Shown piece after piece: positions 9,096 to 21,900 of a stretch of DNA of 64,000 bases (its first letter is position 1; every line of letters starts with the position of its first letter). The stretch comes from Tritrichomonas musculus (lineage: Eukaryota; Parabasalia; Tritrichomonadida; Tritrichomonadidae): the NCBI GenBank assembly GCA_039105265.1, contig JAPFFF010000063.1, positions 558,001-622,000 on the forward strand, given 5' to 3'. The notes below the pieces were generated by a model, which saw nothing but the letters and a program-made list of their open reading frames with translations, searched no databases and was not told where the DNA came from. Position numbers and translations under genes: made by a program.

Positions 9096-10148
9096 ATGGC
9101 GAACAACGGCCGTGCAATCCAAAGAGAGAACCCCGAATATGCTTTGGAAACAGTTTCTGCTGTCTATCCAAATGCTTGCGAAGAAATGGACCAGAAGGAA
9201 CCTGGTTATTACGATGTAGAAAACTGGGAAATCCCAACAGGAACTTTGGAGCCATATGAAATAGTTGATTACATTGGAACTGGTAAATACTGCGATGTGT
9301 TCACAGCTTATCGTAACCATGACTATTCAAAACTAGTCGCAATTAAAGTTCTTAGACCAGTTAGACAATCAAAGTATAATCGAGAAGCCAAAATTTTATT
9401 TGATCTAAAAGGAGGACCAAACATTGTTGAATTATATGAAGTGGTCCAAAATCCAAGGACTCTTCAATATAGCTTTGTCTTTGAATATATCAAAGAAGAA
9501 TGCGATTATAGTGCATTATTTGACCACATTAGTCTTCAAGAAGCTCAGATTTACCTCTATCAGCTTATGAGAGCTGTTCAATTTGCTCACTCAAAGGGAA
9601 TTATGCATCGTGATATAAAGCCATTGAACATTATCTATGATCGTCAAGAAAGAAAATTAAGACTTATCGACTGGGGTTTAGCAGAATTTTATCATCCTAA
9701 GCAAAGATACAACATTCATGTTGCATCAAGACATTTCAAGCCGATTGAATTACTTGTTGACTATCAAGTTTACGACTATTCGATTGATATCTGGTCTTTT
9801 GGAGTGACAATGGCCGGAATTATCTTCAAAAAAACACCTTTCTTCCGCGGAAGAGACGATATGGATATGATTTCAAAAATTGCTGAAGTTCTTGGAATGA
9901 ATGGATTAAAAGCTTATTTAACTAAGTATGGCATTCCAACACCTTCTGTTGTTTCACAAACAATTGCTCGTGGGAAACCAACTCCATGGAAGAAATTTAT
10001 AAATGGTGAAAACAGATATTTAGCTACAGATGAAGCACTTGATTTGATTGATAAATGCATTCGTTACGATCACACTGAAAGAATAACTGCTGATGAAGCA
10101 CTTAAACATCCATTTTTTGATCCTGTTCGAAATATTCCTTGTAAATAA
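9096..10148 (+). CDS. CKA1: Casein kinase 2 alpha catalytic subunit
   Basis: A 350-residue Ser/Thr kinase. CK2-specific features run throughout: 'YYDVENWEIPTG' before the kinase domain, a glycine loop IGTGKYCDVF, VAIKVL with the ATP-binding Lys, catalytic loop HRDIKPLN, DWG instead of DFG within 'LRLIDWGLAEFYHP', then VASRHFKPIELLVDYQVYDYS, the CK2 activation segment, and 'FFRGRDDMDMISKIAEVLG'. The basic cluster after the Lys (KKKKIKREIKIL in animals) is reduced to 'RPVRQSKYNREAKIL', and 'RYFKGPELL' has become 'RHFKPIELL'. All catalytic residues are present, so it should be active as a pleiotropic acid-directed kinase. The start ATG lies in AAGACCTAAATGGC. Confidence 0.95.
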   Translation: MANNGRAIQRENPEYALETVSAVYPNACEEMDQKEPGYYDVENWEIPTGTLEPYEIVDYIGTGKYCDVFTAYRNHDYSKLVAIKVLRPVRQSKYNREAKILFDLKGGPNIVELYEVVQNPRTLQYSFVFEYIKEECDYSALFDHISLQEAQIYLYQLMRAVQFAHSKGIMHRDIKPLNIIYDRQERKLRLIDWGLAEFYHPKQRYNIHVASRHFKPIELLVDYQVYDYSIDIWSFGVTMAGIIFKKTPFFRGRDDMDMISKIAEVLGMNGLKAYLTKYGIPTPSVVSQTIARGKPTPWKKFINGENRYLATDEALDLIDKCIRYDHTERITADEALKHPFFDPVRNIPCK

Positions 10149-10799
10149 AAATACAAAACAAAACAATAACAATATATATATATATATATAAAGTGCTTGA
10201 AAAAAGAAAAATATGTAAACATCTAATAATCATTATAACTTTTTAGTTTTTTGTCAATTTTGAATTTTTATGGTAAGTAATTTGGAAAGAGAGTTTTTAT
10301 TAGCAAGTACATGCATATAATATCGTTTGAACTCACTTCAAAATATTATTATATTTGTAATTGCTAAATTTAATAAAATAGATGTTATTATACAATTGAA
10401 ATAGGTTAAAAAGTCTGATGGCTATTCGCTTTTCATAGATTTTATATAATTAAAATATATATATTATCATTCTTGTAAGAGTGCTAGTTTTAGGAGATGA
10501 TGGCAATATTAAATACTTGATTAATTTATAATTTTCATTAAAAAAAGTTCAATAATATTTTATAAAATTATTTTGTTCATAAATATATTTATGATAATAA
10601 TTTCATAATTTTCTCACTTAATACTTTCTCTTCAAGATCTATCTGTTGTTTAATTGACGAAAATAACATTTTTCAATTAAGGGTAAAGAATTAATTTAAA
10701 GCAATTTTTTTTTGTTGAAATTTTTATAAATAATATGTATGTAGAGTACATTTTATTCTCTAGCATTAGTTTTAAAACCTTTTTAGCATCTAGTATTTG
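10149..10799. other. Intergenic region with (AT)n microsatellite
   Basis: About 650 bp after the CK2 gene. A short (AT)n run sits at about 10172-10190. No gene or repeat pair was seen. Confidence 0.5.
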
Positions 10800-11480
10800 C
10801 TTAACGCTCTTCCTTTAGTAAAGCAATTATATAACCTCCTTCTTCATCGATATAATTTTGATGTTCTATTTCAGAAAAGATATCGAATGGAGTTATTTCA
10901 TGTCAATTTTTATCATAAAAATGATAAAAATTAAACTTCATACTACCAGAAAGAATATCATATTTTATCAAGCGAAATGAAAGGTTGAATGAACCTATTA
11001 TAACTATTTTTACAAGTATAATCGAGCTTTTTCATTGAGGCATGCGTAATGAAAGATTGCTTTTCATTCGTTGCAAGTTACAATTATATGAAATCAAAAA
11101 AGCTTGATGTGGTCAACAAATACCGAACTTTTGGGCCTTTATTATTGGATCTTTTTATATCAATTTATTCAAAGAAATCAGATTTTTAATTATTTCCAAA
11201 TCTTGATTTTTGAATACAGTTTTGTCTAGTGAAAGAAGATGTTGAGTGAGTTCATCTTTTCTCAATTTGAATGCATAATGAAGAATTGTATTTCCTTTTT
11301 CACCTTGTTCATTTAATTATATAATATATAGAATCATTTTCAGCACTATTTAATATGACTTCAATTTTTGAATCATATTCTTCATCGTTTAAAATCAAAT
11401 CCAAAAGAATATTTTTTTCCAATTTTGATCCACTTGATCAATTTGAGTTAGTGAAAAGAGATAGCAAACAGCAATTTTTG
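10800..11480 (-). pseudogene. Decayed ankyrin-repeat protein gene
   Basis: On the minus strand, separate frames give recognisable ankyrin fragments in the right order. Near 11400-11320: 'KNILLDLILNDEEYDSKIE'. Near 11310-11230: 'GNTILHYAFKLRKDELTQHL'. Near 11060: 'AIFHYACLNEKARLYL' preceded by a stop. At 10890-10800: 'HEITPFDIFSEIEH' followed by 'NYIDEEGGYIIALLKEER' and a TAA stop. 'G.T.LHYA' and 'FHYACLN' are typical ankyrin helices of the trichomonad DUF3447/ankyrin family. Several frame changes and in-frame stops separate the pieces, so no full product is possible. A functional relative in the same window is the gene at 52741-55044. Confidence 0.65.
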
Positions 11481-11770
11481 AATTCTTTTGTTTTTTTTTT
11501 TTTTTAAAATAAAATTTGTGATTTTATTTTTATTGATGAAACTTATTGGTACCAATATGAGAACAATGATCTCAGATCAACGACAGTTAGATTATTCAGT
11601 AGAATGGTCATTAAATTGATTTTTATTGAAATAAAAAGAAATAAATATAAGTGCTTCTATAAAAAATTAAGTAATAATGATTGTTTTGCTCGTGAAATTC
11701 TTATGCAAATTTAAGGCCAAATAAAAATTTAAAAAGTTTCAGAAAATACGATTTTTATAATTTGAGCATA
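11481..11770. other. Short intergenic region with poly-T/A tract
   Basis: AT-rich spacer with a 15-T run near 11490-11505. AAAAAGTTTCAG lies about 35 nt before the next ATG. Nothing else is seen. Confidence 0.4.
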
Positions 11771-12448
11771 ATGCAAAAAGCCTGGCCTCACCCAATTGAA
11801 GGCATAATTTTTGACAATGATGGACTTCTTCTCGATACAGAAGGTTTATATATTATCGTTCTTGAACAAATGGTTGGTCGTAAGATTCCATGGGATTTAA
11901 GACGTCGTTTGATGGGAAGAACAGGACCAGATGCATCAGCATTGCTTTGTCACGAAATGAATATTGATGAAGATCCTATTCATTTTTTAAACAGACGAGA
12001 TGAAAATCTAAAGTCAATATTCCCAACAGCAAAATATTTTGATGGAGCTGTTGAATTGGTCAAGGAAGCAAAAAGTAGGAAATTACCAATTGCTCTTGCA
12101 ACAAGCAGCAATCGAGGAAATTTTGATATAAAATCTGCTAACAAAATGGATTTTTATTCATTATTTGATTCAATTATATGTGGTGATGAAGTTCAAAATG
12201 GAAAACCTAATCCTGAGCTTTTCTTAAAGTCAATGGAAAAACTTGGAATCAAAGACCCGAAAAATGTCTTAGTATTCGAAGATGCGCCTTTCGGAGTTAA
12301 AGCAGCAAACAACGCTGGAATGCCAGTAGTTCAAGTTCCTGATCCAGATTTACCAAAAGGATCAAACGAAGAAGTTGGAGCCGTTCCAACTGTTTTATTG
12401 AAATCACTTCGTGATTTTAAATTTGATATGTTTGATTGGAAAAAATAA
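11771..12448 (+). CDS. HAD-superfamily hydrolase, pseudouridine-5'-phosphatase (HDHD1/PUDP)-like
   Basis: 225 residues from the ATG at 11771; an upstream TTG in the same frame is not needed. HAD motif I is FDNDGLLLDTE with the nucleophile Asp15 and acid/base Asp17. Motif II Ser is in LATSSNRG, motif III Lys in GKPNPELF, and motif IV is VFEDAPFGVKAA. The helical cap lies between motifs I and II. The sequence tracks the HDHD1/GS1 family closely (DGLLLDTE.LY, 'MGR', 'FPTAK...GA..L', 'FDIKSAN..DFYSLFD.I..GD', 'NGKPNPE.FL', 'VPDPDLPKG'). Human HDHD1 dephosphorylates pseudouridine 5'-monophosphate; yeast and plant GS1-like members act on other small phosphates, so the exact substrate is open. It should be cytosolic and Mg-dependent. 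Confidence 0.85.
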   Translation: MQKAWPHPIEGIIFDNDGLLLDTEGLYIIVLEQMVGRKIPWDLRRRLMGRTGPDASALLCHEMNIDEDPIHFLNRRDENLKSIFPTAKYFDGAVELVKEAKSRKLPIALATSSNRGNFDIKSANKMDFYSLFDSIICGDEVQNGKPNPELFLKSMEKLGIKDPKNVLVFEDAPFGVKAANNAGMPVVQVPDPDLPKGSNEEVGAVPTVLLKSLRDFKFDMFDWKK

Positions 12449-12930
12449 AGAATAAACTTAAATGAAAAACAATCATATTTTTCAATTTGTATTACTTATG
12501 TAATTTTATCAAGCAATATAACTTGATGATAATAATATATTTGTTTTCAATTAATAAAATTAAGTAGTGACATCATAAATATAAACTAGATACAGTCTTC
12601 GTTCTTTCGATTTCAAACTTTTTGATCGATGCTTAATTAAGCATTATAATTGTATAATTGTTTTAATGTTCATGTAGTGACATTATATAAATAATTATAT
12701 AATTGTTTAAATGTTCCTGTAATTAATAATAGTCTTTTATTTCATGTAATGAATCAGACAGCTTAAGTTAATGGTTTCGCCTTTTTTTATAGCCTAAAAT
12801 AATGGGTAAGTTTTGTCGAATCTCTCTTAGAAAAAAATCAAGAAACGTTACTTGAGTAAAATTTTTATGATTGCTCACAAAATTTTCAAAGTCTAATTCA
12901 AAATAAAATCTAAAGAGACATAGAGATAGA
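12449..12930. other. Intergenic region with a short direct repeat
   Basis: About 480 bp. A degenerate direct repeat 'TATAATTGTTT(T/A)AATGTTC' is at about 12652-12672 and 12699-12717. AAACTTTTTGATCGATGC, similar to the motif before the gene at 37976, lies near 12617, about 300 nt before the dynein ATG. No gene was seen. Confidence 0.4.
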
Positions 12931-15900
12931 ATGAAAAAAAAGCCAGATACATCGCGTACACAAAAAGGTGAAAAACAAGTAATTTCTGCGAGGCGACCTG
13001 TTAAAGATAAAGAAGATTTTTTCTCATCGCTGTATGAAAATTCGAATCCTGTAACATTGCCTAAAATTCCTAAGTCTCATCAATTAGAAACATCAAAAAA
13101 TCCTAACGATAATACAAATGATTTCAATTCAAATCAAAATATAACAAATGACGCAAATTCAAACTCACAATTTATGGGGATTTCAAAAGTAAAACGATCA
13201 AAAGATAAATATAGTAAGCCTATGCAAGCATCTTTTAAAGTTAATACAAAAGGATTGGCTGCAATTAAAAAAGATTCATCTCAGCATCGAGCTCAAACAA
13301 TTCAATCGCCAAAGAAAGTACCATCTGATTTAGCAATTCAAACTACACCTCCTAGACAACATCCAAGACCTAGAACTCCAACCAGTTCTTTAATGTCTAC
13401 AGATTTAACAAATAAATCGCCAAAACTTTTTATACCAAATCTTTCGAATACGAAATCATCTAACTCAAGTAGTCAGCATCATGCACTATCAGCTCGACCA
13501 TCAAAGCAACCAATATTACCTCATACACCAATTGATTCTTTATCTACCATATCAAATGACAAATTAGCTTTATTTGATGATAATGATTTTGATGATCCAG
13601 AATTTATGCAAAAAATCAGATCTCGGATTACCCAAGGTACTGTTACTGGAAGTTCGTTATATTTTACATCTGAAGGAACATTTGAATGGATGCCATGTAC
13701 AGTTTTATCTTTTATTCCGCCAAATAATTACAAAATTAGATTCAATATAAGCGGGAAAGTTAAAGAAGTTCCACGAATATCATTAAGATTTGATGATGAA
13801 GATAAGGATCGTTTTGAAAAACGAAGAGAAAAAGCCAAAATTACGAGAACAGAAATAGATTCACAATTAAAACAAGAAACCTATCTTATGTCGAGATCTG
13901 AGCGTATAAATATACCAATAGAGCCAACTTTAATAAAAAGCATGCTAAAAAGGCTCTCAGAAAAAGAGAAAAGCCACTTTTTGATACCAAGAATGCTAAT
14001 TGAGATCCAAAATCAATACAGCTATTCATTGGCAGTCGTTGATTACATCAATCTCTGGGAAACAAACGAAGAAGCAAAAATAGACTTCATCAAAAACGGT
14101 TTGAGGCCAATTAATTTCGCCTCCAACGAAACCACTAAAGTGCCGAGAGTTCGGCCTTTGAAGATGCCAAACATATTTTTCCCTAACTATAAAAGCATGC
14201 TAGAAATTGTTGATTTATTGAAGGACATTGAAAATGATCCGTTTTTCAGTTATGTTAACAAAAAGTCGACAAGCCTTGTCGACTTTTTCAATGACTTTAA
14301 GTTCCACCTTAAGACAGCCTCATCGAATGCACGCTCAATTGTCCTGAACCAACTTATTGAGATATCGCAGAGAATCATTGAAAAAGTGACAGATGAATCC
14401 AAGAAAAAGTCACTTTTGTGCATGATAAACTTACGATACAAACATGCCCTTTCAAATTTGACCATAAGGTCAATTGATCATATAATTGAATCTGGTATGC
14501 ATTTCAATATCGTCTCTGAAAATGACCCTCAAAAAGTGGACCAACCGTTAGATGACATCATTTCAAAAGGAAACGGTTTTATCGACGAGGTTTACAAAAC
14601 ATTTATCGAGAACCCGCCTCAGGAAGTTGATCCTTATTTGCTGACCAACAAGTCATTGAGCTTGGACAATGCATCGCTTGACAAGAGGCATGAAGAAGCA
14701 TTGAAAAAGTGGGACGAGATAGTCCGTGGCAATTTCAATGATTATCAGAAAATGATAGATGACATCAACGAGATAACGATAGGAATTCCGAGGGATTTGA
14801 ATAAAAAATTGAAAGAAATTTTGCCAGATGACTTCACTTCTGTTTTGAATGAAGGGAAGGACCCTTCTGTGGACAGCAATTCAATTAATTATGAAGCAAT
14901 TCAAAAAGATCTTGAATTGGCCAATCAAGGTCTGAAAAATTTTCATTTGAAATACACCAACTGTTTTTTTCAATTCAAATTATTCACGTTTGATGCTACC
15001 AAATTTTTTGACAAAATTTCTCAGATGCATTCAATTTTCAAAGATTCAGTTTTTCAATATCTCACCTCACATTCCAATTATCAATTGAATCGGATCAGTG
15101 AGATGATCACATCTCTCGATTCCAAATGCCGAAAGAAGGCTGAAGATATCGAGCAATGGTACGAGAAAAGCACTCTTCTTCTCGACGTTGCAACGAACTT
15201 CAAGTCATTGAATAAGATGCTTGACCAAGTTTTCATTCTCTTGACATTTATGAGTAACTTTTACTATGAGCCTAAAGAGAACGGTTTTGTCAAGCTATAT
15301 CAAGTTCGATTGCAGTTATCAAATGCGATCAAATCGCTTGAAAAATACAAGAAACAAGACATCGATGAAAAAATTCATTTCATTGAAGAACATTCACGAC
15401 GTAAGAAAGAACTTCAAAAGGAACTTCAAAGCTTTCAAGTTGAAGTTTCAAATTTCCACAATCAAGATCCAACCAAGGATGTTCAATATGTTAACGAGAT
15501 CCTCATTCACAAGGAGAAAGAGTTCAATGAATTGAAGAAGACAGTTCAATTGTACCAAAAGCGAGATGAAGCAATTGGAGTTGAAAAGACTGAATATCCA
15601 ATTGTAGCAACCATTCAAGGAGACATAGACATGTTTCTTCATGTGTGGAACATTGCGGTCTTGCTTGAAACTGAAGTTCCGAAATGGTTATCAACGCAAT
15701 ATCGTGAATTGAATGTTAATTTGATCAGCGACACATTAATTGAATGGGAAAGGACGTTAAAAAAGATAGTATCACAACTTGGTGTTAATCATAAGATGGC
15801 ACCAATGTTAAACAAATTAATTCAAGAAGTAACTGATCAAATTCCACATCTTCAAATAGTTCGTGCATTCTGTAATCCAAACTTGAGATCGCGGCATTGG

Positions 15901-18900
15901 AATCAAATCTCAAAATTAGTTCAACAAGAGATTAATCCAAATGAATCGATAACTTGGCATTGGATGCTTGAAAGTGGTGTTGAAGATTATATTATTGGTA
16001 TCAATGCGATATCACGCAGTGCTGATTTAGAATATAAAGTAGAAAAGACTTTGTATACAATTATTGAAGACTTGACATCTTTGAAATTGAAAGTTAATGA
16101 AGTTGATGGAGTTGTTCGTCTTGAAGATCCGACCTATGCTGTTGAAATGTTAGCTGAGCATCAACGAATGATTCAAGAAGTAATGATTCCTCCTTACATT
16201 AATCCATTCCTTTCTAAAATTAAAGATTATGAAGTTTTGTCTTCAAATGTTCGAAGCATTTTAAAGACAACTTTGGATACACAACAAAGAATTGATGAAT
16301 TAAAGCCAGCCATGGATTCCAAAGATTTACGTGTACAACATGAAGATGTTTGTCTTCAATTCGATGAACAAGTTGAGAAATTTAATAATTTCACTGGAAA
16401 TTTCAAGTTATCTTTATCTTTCCATCAAATCGTATCCAATCAAAAATACGTCGATTTGACGAAAGATTTATTTAACGAATTTGAAGTTTTAAAGAAAGAT
16501 TTAACTGAAATATTAGAAGAAAAAAGAAAACAATTCCCTCGATTTTATTTATTAAGTGATTCGCAACTTGTTTATATTTTATCAACTTGTCAAACACCTT
16601 CAAAAAGTAACCACTTATTCAATATTATGTATCCGGCCATTTCACATGCATTATTTAATGATAAAGAAACAGAATGCATTGGATTTGTATCTATTTATAA
16701 TGAGACGTTAATGTTGAATAATAAAGTTAAAGTTAATCCAGAAAAAGTTGAAAAATGGTATTCACAATTTGACATTGAAATTGTGAATTCAATGAGAGAG
16801 TCAACTAAAACTTTATTATCAAAACGTTCTGGAAAATCAGAGAAGCTAGCTTTACAATATCCGATTCAAATTGTCCAAGTTGTTAACAATATCATGTTTA
16901 CAACAAATGTTGAGAATTGTTTTGATAGGAATGGTTCATCTTTTGCTGAAAATCGTGTTTCACGTATGAATGATCAATTTGAATTGATATTGAATTCATT
17001 GAATGAAAGCTTTGAATTTTTGAAACAAGCTTATATGAAGCAGCCTTGTATTCAGCTATCTGCATTGATATTAAGTTTCATAAATAACAGAAACACAATT
17101 AAAAAATTGATTAAAAAAAAAGTGGATTCACCTTTCAATTCAATTTGGTATTCAAATTTGAAATACCATTCAATTTCTGATCCGTCATTTGATGTCATCG
17201 TTCGAATTGGTCCTTCTAGTTACAACTACGGATTTGAATTCGGTCTCTCTAGGTATCCGTTCCCACAGACAAAGATGTCTTCAATAATGAATGCTTCTTT
17301 GATGCTTTCAACCGCTTCGAGAATTCCAACCGTCGTTTGTAGTCGAATTGGAATTTCGAATATTGAAACGTTGATCAATTTCACGACGTTGCTTGGCAAA
17401 ATGCCGATCATTTTAAATTGTACCAATTACGTCAATTTTGATCGCATTAAAAAAACTTTGGATATCTCTGAAAAAGTGAACTCATTCATTATTTTCAATG
17501 GATTGGACCATTTAAGTCAAGAAACTTTCAATGAGCTCTCAATTGAAGTTCTGAAAAGAAAAGAAACAATTCCTCACTCAATGAGAATATTCGGTACCTA
17601 TTCAATTGTTTCTGAATGCCCTGAAAAATTGAAACTGGCCTATCGTCCTATCGTCCTCAAAGATATTGACGCTGAAAAACAGTTTCGCACTTTGCTATCG
17701 TCCTGCATAACTCAAGAAGAAGAATATGTTAATAATCTATCTTCAAAGCTTGGATCATTCATCATTAACATTGCTCCTGCCTTCTTCTCCAAGTTCAACT
17801 TCATCAATCCGATGAGAATTATTTGGTCGGCTGTTTTGAATACCTTTGAAAAAGTTACAAACAAAATGAAAATTAATGAAATTAATTACGAAATCTATAA
17901 AAGCATATCTGAAGAGTTCAAGAAGTATTATGGTGAATATGAGCAATTCAACCAGCTTCAGACTGTTATGGACACAATTTTTGAAATAAAAAGTAGCGAC
18001 CAAAAATCCTCTCAAAATCAAAAATTAAAAGAAAATGGAAAATTGAATGATTTTGAATATAGAATTTCACAATTGGAAGAATTCATTCAATCCCACTTTG
18101 CTATCGTTCTTCTTGGAAAACCGTTATGTGGCAAAACGGTTTCTTTGAATCAGGCCATAGAAAATTTAGAATTGAAAGTTGAATACATCAATCAACATTC
18201 AATTGATCCATCTGACTTGTATGGCAATGTTAATTCTGGTTTGATATCGTCTCTTATTTCGACAACTGATGTTTTTGTTTTCGATGGAGTTTTGAAGAAT
18301 GGTGAATTAGAGACGGTTGTTTCAGGTTTTGAAATTCCCCATTATTTCACCTTTGGCGACAGCACACGATACATCATGAACAAGAAGCATCGCTTTATAT
18401 TTGAGACAGACGATATATCAAACGCATCACCTGCGTTGATAGGCAATTGTCCGATCTTCTTTATAAACGACCATTTGCTATCGTTTGGCGACCGTTTAAA
18501 CTTTTTCTTAGAGAAAAAAATACGTAACGAAAGTCGCTTAATTGATCCCTTTTCACAAACAATCGTTGGAAGTCGGATATCATGTAATGATCTATGCGAA
18601 AAGATCGCTGACTTTTCCACTTTTATCATTCCCAAAATGAAAGTTGAAAATGACGCGCCGTTGACTGAGCTTCATTGCATTTCGGGCTATTTTAAATTCC
18701 TTCAATGTTCGATTCTGAATTATTATGTAACAGGCAACATGAAGGCCAATTTAAAGAACACTGCAGAGAATCTAATTCAAGACATTCCCGATCTTTGTTT
18801 ATTCAGTGTTTTTTGGGCATTTGCGGCTGCATACAACGATGAACAATTGAGTGAATTTGACAAAAACTTGCGAAAATTGTATCATTCAAAATATGGCAAA

Positions 18901-21900
18901 AAAATTGACAGCATCATTGAATCTTATTTTGATAGCAAGAAAAGAGTTTGGATGAAATGGACTGATTCCGGATCAGAGCTATTTCCAATCCAATCGAAAG
19001 AAGAAGGAATTAATATATATCAATACATGACTGATATTTCGCCGCAATATTTGCTTATTCCTTTAGTTTTTTTAACGCCGACTTTGTACTTGACGAACAT
19101 TCTTATTTCGGAAGGTTATAATGTATTGATAAGTGGAACAAGGAATTCTTCAATTAATAACTTAATCATATCAACACCAAATATATCAGAGAATTTCACA
19201 CCTTATTCGTTTTCATTCCCTCCTGAAGGGACGCACAAAATCATACGAAAAATGATTCATATGATTTTACCTGATTCAAGTTCATCACATGGATTTACGG
19301 TTAGAAAACCGTTATTGTCATTATATGATTTTGATCCTAATTCATCTGCATCTGAGTTAATGAGATTTGTCATTGAACATGGCTATATGCATAATGATGT
19401 CTCTTTCGTTCGTAATATTGTTGATGGAATTCGTTTTGTTGTTTCGTGTCGAGAGACAGAAATCTTTAATCAAAGATTGACTCATCACATGTTTGTTATA
19501 CGAATTCCAAAGCCTTCTGATAATATAATACAATCAACAATATCTCATGCAATAAATGTTCTTTGGAATATTCAAGACAATAACGATGTCATTTCTTCAT
19601 CTTTATTGAAGTTGTTTCGTGAATCACAAAATGTCTTTCATTTTAACATTGAGCATCTTTTGACAGTTCTTCAAAGAGTTGCTATTGTTAGATTAAATAA
19701 AGATCCTTCTTTTCTTCTTGAAGCAATTGCACATGAAACTGTAGCCATCTTTTACAATGCTTTTCATTCGAAAGACATTTTGAATAGTATTCAAAATGCA
19801 ATTTCAACGATTTCTAAAAAATGTTCGTTTAATTATATTGATGTAAATGAAATTGCTGGTAAGAAACTATTAACCAATCTTCATTCCGATGTGTTTAGAT
19901 CAGTTTCTTCTTTTGATGATTTAAATAAAAATACTGAAAAATCATTAAAGAAAGAAAACTCATTGATGAAATTCATTTCGTATGAAAACTCATTTTCTGA
20001 ATTGAAAATCAATGAAGAAATGATAAAAAAAATTAAGAACAAAATTAAGCAATTCGACATCATGTCAATTTCTAGTTATTTATCAACACCAAGGACACAT
20101 TTGACAATTAATTCTTCTGGTCTTTCAAAGACAAATATGAAGCTTGTTACTTATGCTTGTGAAATCATTCAAGCCGAACTTCATCATAAAAGATTGAATG
20201 AACCATTGATGAAATGTTTTCATGATCAATTCATTAATGGTGGCATTAAGAAGAAGCACCATGTTCTTTTCTTAACTGATTTGACGTTGACTTCAAATGA
20301 AAAATTAATGTTAAAACAACTGGTCAATTCATCTGATGTTTTTGACCTTTTTGAAAGAGGTGAAAAACTTCAATTAATGACGGATATGTTTTCAAGTGGT
20401 CACAATCCGTTCGATGATGAAACCTGTGAAACAATGGACGGTTATAACCGTTTGTTATCCAACTTTTTGACTGACTGTTCAAATTATTTCCATTTGTGCG
20501 TTGTTACCGATGATAAAGACGTCCTTCGACACTCGTTAATATACAAGCCATTCTACGGAATTGATCATGCATTGTCGCACTTGATTAATTCAATCAATAT
20601 TGATGGAAGACTTCAAGAAAAAATTGAAAGTTTGCATAATATTCAGCTCTTTTCTCTTTATCCTTACTTATTGAAATATCCAAATATGAAGTTTTTCATA
20701 AAGTCATTGAAAAATCGAATGGATAAATGGTCGGAAAAACTTAAATCAAGGAAATTAATCATTGATCAAATTGCATCAACAGGAGAAGATTTAAAAGTCT
20801 TCATGGACAAAACATCTCAAGAAATGGAAGACTTAAAAAACTTGTTGGTTTCATTAAGTGAAGAACTTGAAAACAGTTCAAAACAAACTGAACAAATGAG
20901 TTCCATTGCGCAACTCAATGCTGAGAAATTTGAGAAGCAGTCTAAAGTATTAAATGAACAAGAAATTGCCGCTGATAAATTACGAAAAGAATCCCAAAAG
21001 CAACTAACAGAAACGAAAGCGATTCTCGAAAATGCATCCAAAGAATTGAAAGCATTGTCCAGCAGAGATTTGGCCATTATCAAGACAATGAACCATCCTC
21101 CGCATGGTGTTGTTCTAGTCGTCTCTGCAATGTGCATTGTTCTAGACCAGCCAATTGATCGAACCAAAGAAGATGAAGTCGTTTGGAATTCAGCCAAAAA
21201 AGTTTTGAATGATGCTTCGTTCATGAATAAATTGGTATCAAAAGCGCTCGATTCATTAACGCCGACTGTTTTAGAACAATTAAAACAAATTATTGCTGAT
21301 CCAAACTTTGATCCCAAAGTGATACAAAGAGCATCATCGGCAGCCAAATCTATCTGTACTTTCATTCGTTCAGTCGTTCCTTATTATGAAGCTCTTGAAG
21401 TTTACAAATTGAGAGCAAAAGAAGTTGATGAAAGTCAGAAACAATTGAATGAATTGAGAAGACAGCATGAAATCGCTATGAATGCTTTAGCTCAATCTAA
21501 GCAAGATGTAATCAACATGCAAAATAAACAACTTGAACTTCAAGAAAGAAAAAAGCAAATTGAAAATCAGTTGTTTGAACAAAGTCAAAAAATTGACTCT
21601 TATCAAAAAGTGGAGGAATTAATGAAGCCATTTTTCAATCAAAACAAAATTGAACAGAAAAATTTAGAGAAAAATATCAATGATCTTTTTGATCATTGTT
21701 TCCTTCAACAGTTAGTTATTGATCTTTTTGGTCCCTTCAACAATGATGAACGAAATCAAATAGCAAAAGCATTGACACCTAAAATTGGTCGTTATACATA
21801 TTTGCCATATGAAGACGACGATCTTGTCGAAAGGTGGGAAAGCTTACATTATCCTGTATCATTGATGATGAAAGAGAATACATTAATGCTTTCTTCTAGA

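Noticed and set aside
8961-9320. 119-codon minus-strand frame overlapping the CK2 start
   Set aside because: Covers the promoter and 5' end of a certain gene; no domain and poor composition.
10172-10191. Short (AT)n, (CA)n and (TAA)n runs as functional elements
   Set aside because: Simple microsatellites expected in very AT-rich DNA; mentioned only as landmarks.
20817-21365. 182-codon and other minus-strand frames inside the dynein gene
   Set aside because: Antisense shadows of a gene with strong domain evidence on the plus strand.
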